Shown piece by piece: positions 56,229 through 64,000 of a stretch of 64,000 nt of DNA; within the stretch, counting starts at the first letter, position 1; every line of letters starts with the position of its first letter. The translations under genes and the position numbers were made by a program. The DNA comes from Providencia zhijiangensis (lineage in GTDB: Bacteria > Pseudomonadota > Gammaproteobacteria > Enterobacterales > Enterobacteriaceae), in the NCBI RefSeq assembly GCF_030315915.2, contig NZ_CP135990.1, forward strand, positions 2,914,001 through 2,978,000, read 5' to 3'. The notes beneath the pieces are model-generated. The model saw only the letters and a list, made by a program, of their open reading frames with translations. It had not been told where the DNA came from and did no database searches.

Positions 56229-57020
56229 TTACTTAGTTAATTTAAATTGGGTAATAATAGGGTTATGATCTGACGCATCCGTCTGTAATATGTGGCTTTC
56301 TTTATGTTTTAAGCCGCGGTAAAACATAAAGTCTAATGGACGACCAAACGCTTTTGTCCGTAAATCTGAATCGTAGAAAACTTCCTTCAAGCCAACGGAA
56401 CGAATAAAGCGTTTTAATGCATTTACTCGCTGACGGCTCCATGCATTAAAGTCACCAGCGAGAATAACGGGACCAACATGTTTGCTAATGTGAGAACCTA
56501 ATTTACTCAATTGCTTCGTATACACATCAACCCCAAAACTAAAGTTGATTGCGTGTACGTTCGCGACCATTAAATGCTTACCATTAGGCAATGGATAAAC
56601 CGTGATCAACGCCGATTTCGCTAAACGTAATAACGGTTCTTTTTCTCGTAATGGGCAACAATAAATAGGGTGAGCGGTCGCGAGTGTCATTACCCCTGAT
56701 GGATGAGGGGAAAAAGGTAAGGCAGGGACTTGGTCTGCTATCAACTGATGTGAAGCAGCAAAAGAAACCAATTCTGGTGACATTTGTGCTTCTTGGAGCA
56801 ATAACAGTTTTTTTTCTTTAACGAGCTCTGCTAACGTAGATTTCCAATTTGGTCGCTGCTGCTTATAAATATTCCACGTAACAACATCCAACGTTTCACC
56901 CGCAGGAAACAGAGGAAGACCAATAGGAAGAGAATCTCCCAGCATATGGATTGGCATAGGCTGAATACGTTTTGCAGGCTCGCCTGCAATGTACCGAACA
57001 GAATAGGTTCTTTTAGCCAC
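56229..57020 (-). CDS. yafD: YafD-like endonuclease/exonuclease/phosphatase family protein
   Basis: 263 residues with a GTG start at 57020. EEP-superfamily catalytic blocks: VVTWNIYKQQRPNW (metal Asn), LLLLQEAQMSPELV (metal Glu), ILAGDFNAWSRQRVN (Asp/Asn pair) and TDASDHNPIITQF (catalytic Asp-His). Very close to E. coli YafD (HPSGVMTLATAHPIYCCPLR). Its substrate is unknown. In E. coli yafD lies just beyond rrnH, and the same linkage to an rRNA operon is kept here. Confidence 0.93.
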   Translation of the reverse strand: MAKRTYSVRYIAGEPAKRIQPMPIHMLGDSLPIGLPLFPAGETLDVVTWNIYKQQRPNWKSTLAELVKEKKLLLLQEAQMSPELVSFAASHQLIADQVPALPFSPHPSGVMTLATAHPIYCCPLREKEPLLRLAKSALITVYPLPNGKHLMVANVHAINFSFGVDVYTKQLSKLGSHISKHVGPVILAGDFNAWSRQRVNALKRFIRSVGLKEVFYDSDLRTKAFGRPLDFMFYRGLKHKESHILQTDASDHNPIITQFKLTK

Positions 57021-57484
57021 GTACCGGATTCCCTACGAAATTGATAACAACAATATTGTTGTCGACTATGCTAGTTTAGCATTGGTTTGACTGACTCAAG
57101 TGCAGTATATCAAATATCTTGCAGGTTATCTTACGGAACTTATTATTCCTTTTTGTGACTTTTCCAGGTTAGCCCAACTATCTTCGTCAAATTACCTGCC
57201 ATCCGCCATGATAAACTTGCAAGATAATGGCTTAACAAAGAAAAAACATACACGTAATAGAGGCATTCTTTACTACTTGATTAGGATATAAGGCGGGTAA
57301 GGTTAATATGGCGGTCGGTTTTCAACTCAATATGCAGGGCAATTTTATTGCTGATAGTAAAAACACCGTTTATGGGTTGGGAAGCAAAGCGATATTAGGC
57401 AGTTAGTGAGTGGAGGCATCACCGACGTTGTGAATGGTAAAACAGTTAGTGGTATACCTTTCTGTGATTTCCAGTACTCCAAAC
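57021..57484. other. Gap between yafD and rRNA operon with a possible gene remnant
   Basis: No intact gene. From the ATG at 57308 a 32-codon frame reads MAVGFQLNMQGNFIADSKNT and stops at TAG. A second open stretch (VSGGITDVVNGKTVSGIPF) follows in another frame up to the terminator. The two may be pieces of one decayed gene, but no family could be recognised. Confidence 0.35.
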
Positions 57485-57510
57485 GCAAAAAAGCCACCCA
57501 ATGGGTGGCT
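57485..57510 (-). terminator. Terminator of the rRNA operon
   Basis: AGCCACCC and GGGTGGCT form a tight stem (arms 57492-57499 and 57503-57510). On the minus strand it is followed by TTTTTGCG. It lies 15 bases after the 5S 3' end. Confidence 0.92.
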
Positions 57511-57524
57511 TCTCGGCTAATTTA

Positions 57525-57644
57525 ATGTCTGGCAGTTCCCTACTCTCACATGGGGAGACCCCACACTACCATCGGCGCTACGGCGTTTCACTTCTGAGTT
57601 CGGCATGGGGTCAGGTGGGACCACCGCGCTATTGCCGCCAGACA
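57525..57644 (-). rRNA. rrf: 5S ribosomal RNA
   Basis: 120 nt. The minus strand starts TGTCTGGCGGCAATAGCGCG and ends GGGAACTGCCAGACAT. Terminal helix and internal blocks (CCCACCTGACCCCATGCCGA, CGCCGATGGTAGTGTGG) match E. coli 5S. Terminal bases differ from E. coli (TGTCT for TGCCT) but the pairing partner changes too, keeping the stem. Ends assigned by comparison, accurate to a few bases. Confidence 0.97.
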
Positions 57645-57783
57645 AATTCTGTTTATTCCCGTTTAGTCTCTAATCCACTAAACCAGAATATCAATCCTGA
57701 ACAAGCTGTCGTGTCCACCTCTCGGCGTCCCACTTCATTGAATCAACTTTAATCTCTCATCTCGAAAACACCTTCGGTGTTGT

Positions 57784-60689
<2,906 letters not shown>

Positions 60690-61023
60690 TCACAACCCGA
60701 AGGTGTCTTTTCATCAGACGACACGAAACGTCATGGCTGTGCGTGGTGAAGTTCTTCGTTGGGCAGGGTTCGCAATGCTCACGTACTCATGTACGCTGCG
60801 CTTGCTGCACGCTGTCCGCCTTGAATTTCACACTGCTCGCTCATGCCACTTGCTTGTGTGTTTGAAAAACACGTTCAAGTTGAGATTTTTGAGAGACTCT
60901 CACATTGTTTAAGCGATAAACAATGTGCGTTGTTTTCAATTTTCAGCTTATTCCAGATTGTTAAAGAGCATAATTATTCGCAATAGACTATTTCTAATCT
61001 ATTCTGAATAATCAGAAAGTTTA
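60690..61023 (-). other. Spacer between tRNA-Ala and 23S: hairpins and boxA
   Basis: 334 bases. A boxA-like antitermination element GCTCTTTAACAAT (minus strand) lies at about 60957-60969. CACATTGTTT/AAACAATGTG forms a perfect 10-bp stem at 60901-60927. A GTAC-TCAT-GTAC hairpin at 60783-60794 sits in a longer imperfect palindrome (about 60765-60820). These probably serve antitermination and RNase processing. Confidence 0.7.
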
Positions 61024-61099
61024 TGGTGGAGCTAAGCGGGATCGAACCGCTGACCTCCTGCGTGCAAGGCAGGCGCTCTCCCAGCTGAGCTATAGCCCC
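61024..61099 (-). tRNA. tRNA-Ala (anticodon UGC)
   Basis: 76 nt on the minus strand, GGGGCTATAGCTCAGCTGGG ... TAGCTCCACCA, including encoded CCA. The anticodon loop is CTTGCACG with TGC. Cloverleaf arms intact. It sits in the 16S-23S spacer after tRNA-Ile, the usual arrangement. Confidence 0.98.
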
Positions 61100-61149
61100 A
61101 TAAAGGTAATTCCAGTATCGATTCTCTCACTAAGAAAGAATTTTGAGTT

Positions 61150-61232
61150 AAATCGAATTTAGGCAAGGCATAACTTGGCGACGTTTACGTCAGGTAAACG
61201 AGCTGAGTTATAACGAAGCATCAATTCGATTT
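61150..61232. repeat. 83-bp palindromic element between tRNA-Ile and tRNA-Ala
   Basis: Outer arms AAATCGAATT (61150-61159) and AATTCGATTT (61223-61232) are perfect 10-bp inverted repeats. Inside are CATAACT/AGTTATA and a central perfect stem CGTTTAC (61182-61188) / GTAAACG (61194-61200). The whole could fold into one long imperfect hairpin in the pre-rRNA. Confidence 0.75.
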
Positions 61233-61309
<77 letters not shown>

Positions 61310-61374
61310 ATCGATACCGTTACTCTATTTCATCAGACAATCTGTGTGAGCACTTCACAAGTACACTTCAATGG

Positions 61375-62915
<1,541 letters not shown>

Positions 62916-63044
62916 AAAAGCTTGATGCTCAAAGAATGTTACTGTCGTTTGATTTCCGAAGAAACCAAATTACCTATTAGTTCATATATATGAATTAACG
63001 TGTTAGTCACTCTTCAAGACTTAAAATCAAATATTTTTTTGATA

Positions 63045-63092
63045 GTGTCCTGTGAGTGCCCACACAGATTGTCTGATAAATTGTTAAAGAGC
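63045..63092 (-). promoter_or_regulatory. rRNA leader antitermination region (boxA)
   Basis: Minus strand reads GCTCTTTAACAATTTATCAG and then ACAATCTGTGTGGGCACTCA, closely matching the E. coli rrn leader boxA and the following processing-stem sequence. It lies about 170 bases before the 16S 5' end; the complementary segment at 61335-61360, past the 16S 3' end, would form the RNase III stem. Confidence 0.85.
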
Positions 63093-63146
63093 GGTGCGAC
63101 TTAATCTTTTGATTATCGACTTTAGGTCGTTGTCGCGAGGTGTCGT

Positions 63147-63174
63147 ATACTACGTTTTTTATTTAGAAAGTCAA
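63147..63174 (-). promoter_or_regulatory. rRNA operon promoter P2
   Basis: On the minus strand: -35 TTGACT (63169-63174), 16-base spacer, -10 TAGTAT (63147-63152). A GC-rich discriminator follows, in the position expected for rrn P2. Confidence 0.7.
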
Positions 63175-63266
63175 GCGATTATTTTCAACTATTTTCTTTC
63201 TTCACCTCTGTTATCACGGGGCTTCGAGGTTTTCTTCGAGCCGGTTTGTCGTGACAACGGATGCGC

Positions 63267-63294
63267 ATTATAGGGAGCTCGAAAAATCTCGCAA
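63267..63294 (-). promoter_or_regulatory. rRNA operon promoter P1
   Basis: On the minus strand: -35 TTGCGA (63289-63294), 16-base spacer, perfect -10 TATAAT (63267-63272), then discriminator GCGC. The segment CTCCCTATAATGCGC is the form found in E. coli rrn P1 promoters, so growth-rate and ppGpp control are likely. Confidence 0.9.
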
Positions 63295-63343
63295 GTGTTT
63301 TTTTTAAAATAATTTCCAAGTGCTGATTTATCACCCAAAAAGG

Positions 63344-63910
63344 TTACTTTGTGATGCTTTTTAAGGCTTTTGGTAGGTCAGCAAGGCTATTAATCACCAG
63401 ATCTGCACTCGCAATAGCGTCATCTGTAACAGGTTCTCCGCTTTTTACTAATACATTTGTCCCCACAAGAGCCGCTTTGCCCGCTTGCATATCCGCAAGC
63501 TTGTCGCCAACCATAATAGAAGAAGCCATATCAATGTTTAAAAATTGCTGGGCATCTAAGAGCATTCCTGGTTTTGGTTTGCGGCAATTACATTCTTGCT
63601 TATATTCTTCTACTGTTGCATCCGGATGATGAGGGCAGAAATAGATACCATCTAAATCAACACCACGGTCGGCAAGAGACCAATCCATCCACTCAGTTAG
63701 CGTCATAAACTGGTCTTCAGTATAGATACCACGACCAATACCAGATTGATTAGTCACGACAACTAATGCATATCCCATTTTTTTGAGTTCAATCATGGCT
63801 TCAATAGCGCCATCGATAAATTCGAAGTCATCGATTTGGTGTACATAGCCATGATCGATATTAATTGTGCCATCTCTATCTAGAAAGATTGCTGGAATGC
63901 CTTTGCTCAC
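63344..63910 (-). CDS. gmhB: D-glycero-beta-D-manno-heptose-1,7-bisphosphate 7-phosphatase
   Basis: 188 residues. A GTG start at 63910 is supported by GAGGAG seven bases upstream and by N-terminal alignment ([17 protein letters not shown]) with E. coli GmhB; the longer frame begins with TTG. Removes the 7-phosphate in ADP-heptose synthesis for LPS inner core. HAD motif I is FLDRDGTIN; motif II is [12 protein letters not shown]; the zinc loop is [20 protein letters not shown]; motif IV is MVGDKLADM. It precedes the rRNA promoters as gmhB precedes rrnH in E. coli. Confidence 0.96.
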   Translation of the reverse strand: MSKGIPAIFLDRDGTINIDHGYVHQIDDFEFIDGAIEAMIELKKMGYALVVVTNQSGIGRGIYTEDQFMTLTEWMDWSLADRGVDLDGIYFCPHHPDATVEEYKQECNCRKPKPGMLLDAQQFLNIDMASSIMVGDKLADMQAGKAALVGTNVLVKSGEPVTDDAIASADLVINSLADLPKALKSITK

Positions 63911-64000
63911 TGCTTTACTCCTCAAACTGAAATGGTTTTTAGTATCTCATGAAAAGAAATGAAATGAGAATAGAATAAATCCATCAAACTTTATTGACTT

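Noticed and set aside
57100-57291. 63-codon ORF between yafD and the rRNA operon
   Set aside because: No ribosome binding site, no recognisable features, random-like composition.

Overview
The window looks like chromosome of an AT-rich member of the Morganellaceae, most probably Providencia or a close relative. The evidence is the low GC of most genes, enterobacterial proteins throughout, and an E. coli-like gene order (mutS / rpoS-nlpD-pcm-surE-truD-ispF-ispD-ftsB-cysCND, then cysHIJ-queD-queE) next to a gmhB-rrn-yafD block that matches E. coli rrnH. The genus is an inference from gene content; no database was searched.

Layout. 0-6 kb: truncated rarD, an orphan LuxR-type regulator, AT-rich gaps with a possible small RNA, a Fis-type regulator without an AAA+ domain, rimO, a small secreted protein and a TIM-barrel protein of unknown role. 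6.5-10.6 kb: a Fur-boxed iron-uptake operon (P19-like protein, cupredoxin, FTR1 permease, M75 EfeO-like protein, EfeB). 10.6-12.5 kb: a secreted von Willebrand A protein and a lipoprotein. 12.6-16.9 kb: a LysR regulator divergent from adenine deaminase and a purine permease. 16.9-29.1 kb: an accessory amino-acid/2-oxo-acid region with a benzoylformate-decarboxylase-like enzyme, GltS, LysR, D-amino-acid dehydrogenase, a Rid protein, two indolepyruvate-decarboxylase-like paralogues, DedA, a DUF1471 peptide and another LysR regulator.

29.2-30.3 kb: rlmF, much more GC-rich than its surroundings and bordered by a palindrome-type repeat remnant, so probably imported. 30.6-40.3 kb: mutS-miaE facing rpoS-nlpD-pcm-surE-truD-ispF-ispD-ftsB. 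40.5-49.5 kb: sulfate assimilation in two minus-strand blocks, cysJIH and cysGDNC, covering the whole route from sulfate activation to sulfide plus siroheme. 49.8-52.4 kb: queD, queE and a ProY-type permease. 52.5-55.3 kb: a tight three-gene operon of an SQR-like flavoprotein, a DUF1641 protein and methionine gamma-lyase. This is the best candidate for an under-described system: one enzyme releases volatile thiol or sulfide and the flavoprotein could pass its electrons to quinone. 55.6-57 kb: a DUF1287 protein and yafD. 57.5-63.3 kb: a complete rRNA operon (16S, tRNA-Ile, tRNA-Ala, 23S, 5S) on the minus strand with two promoters, antitermination boxes and a terminator. gmhB closes the window.

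No CRISPR array, intact insertion sequence or prophage was seen.
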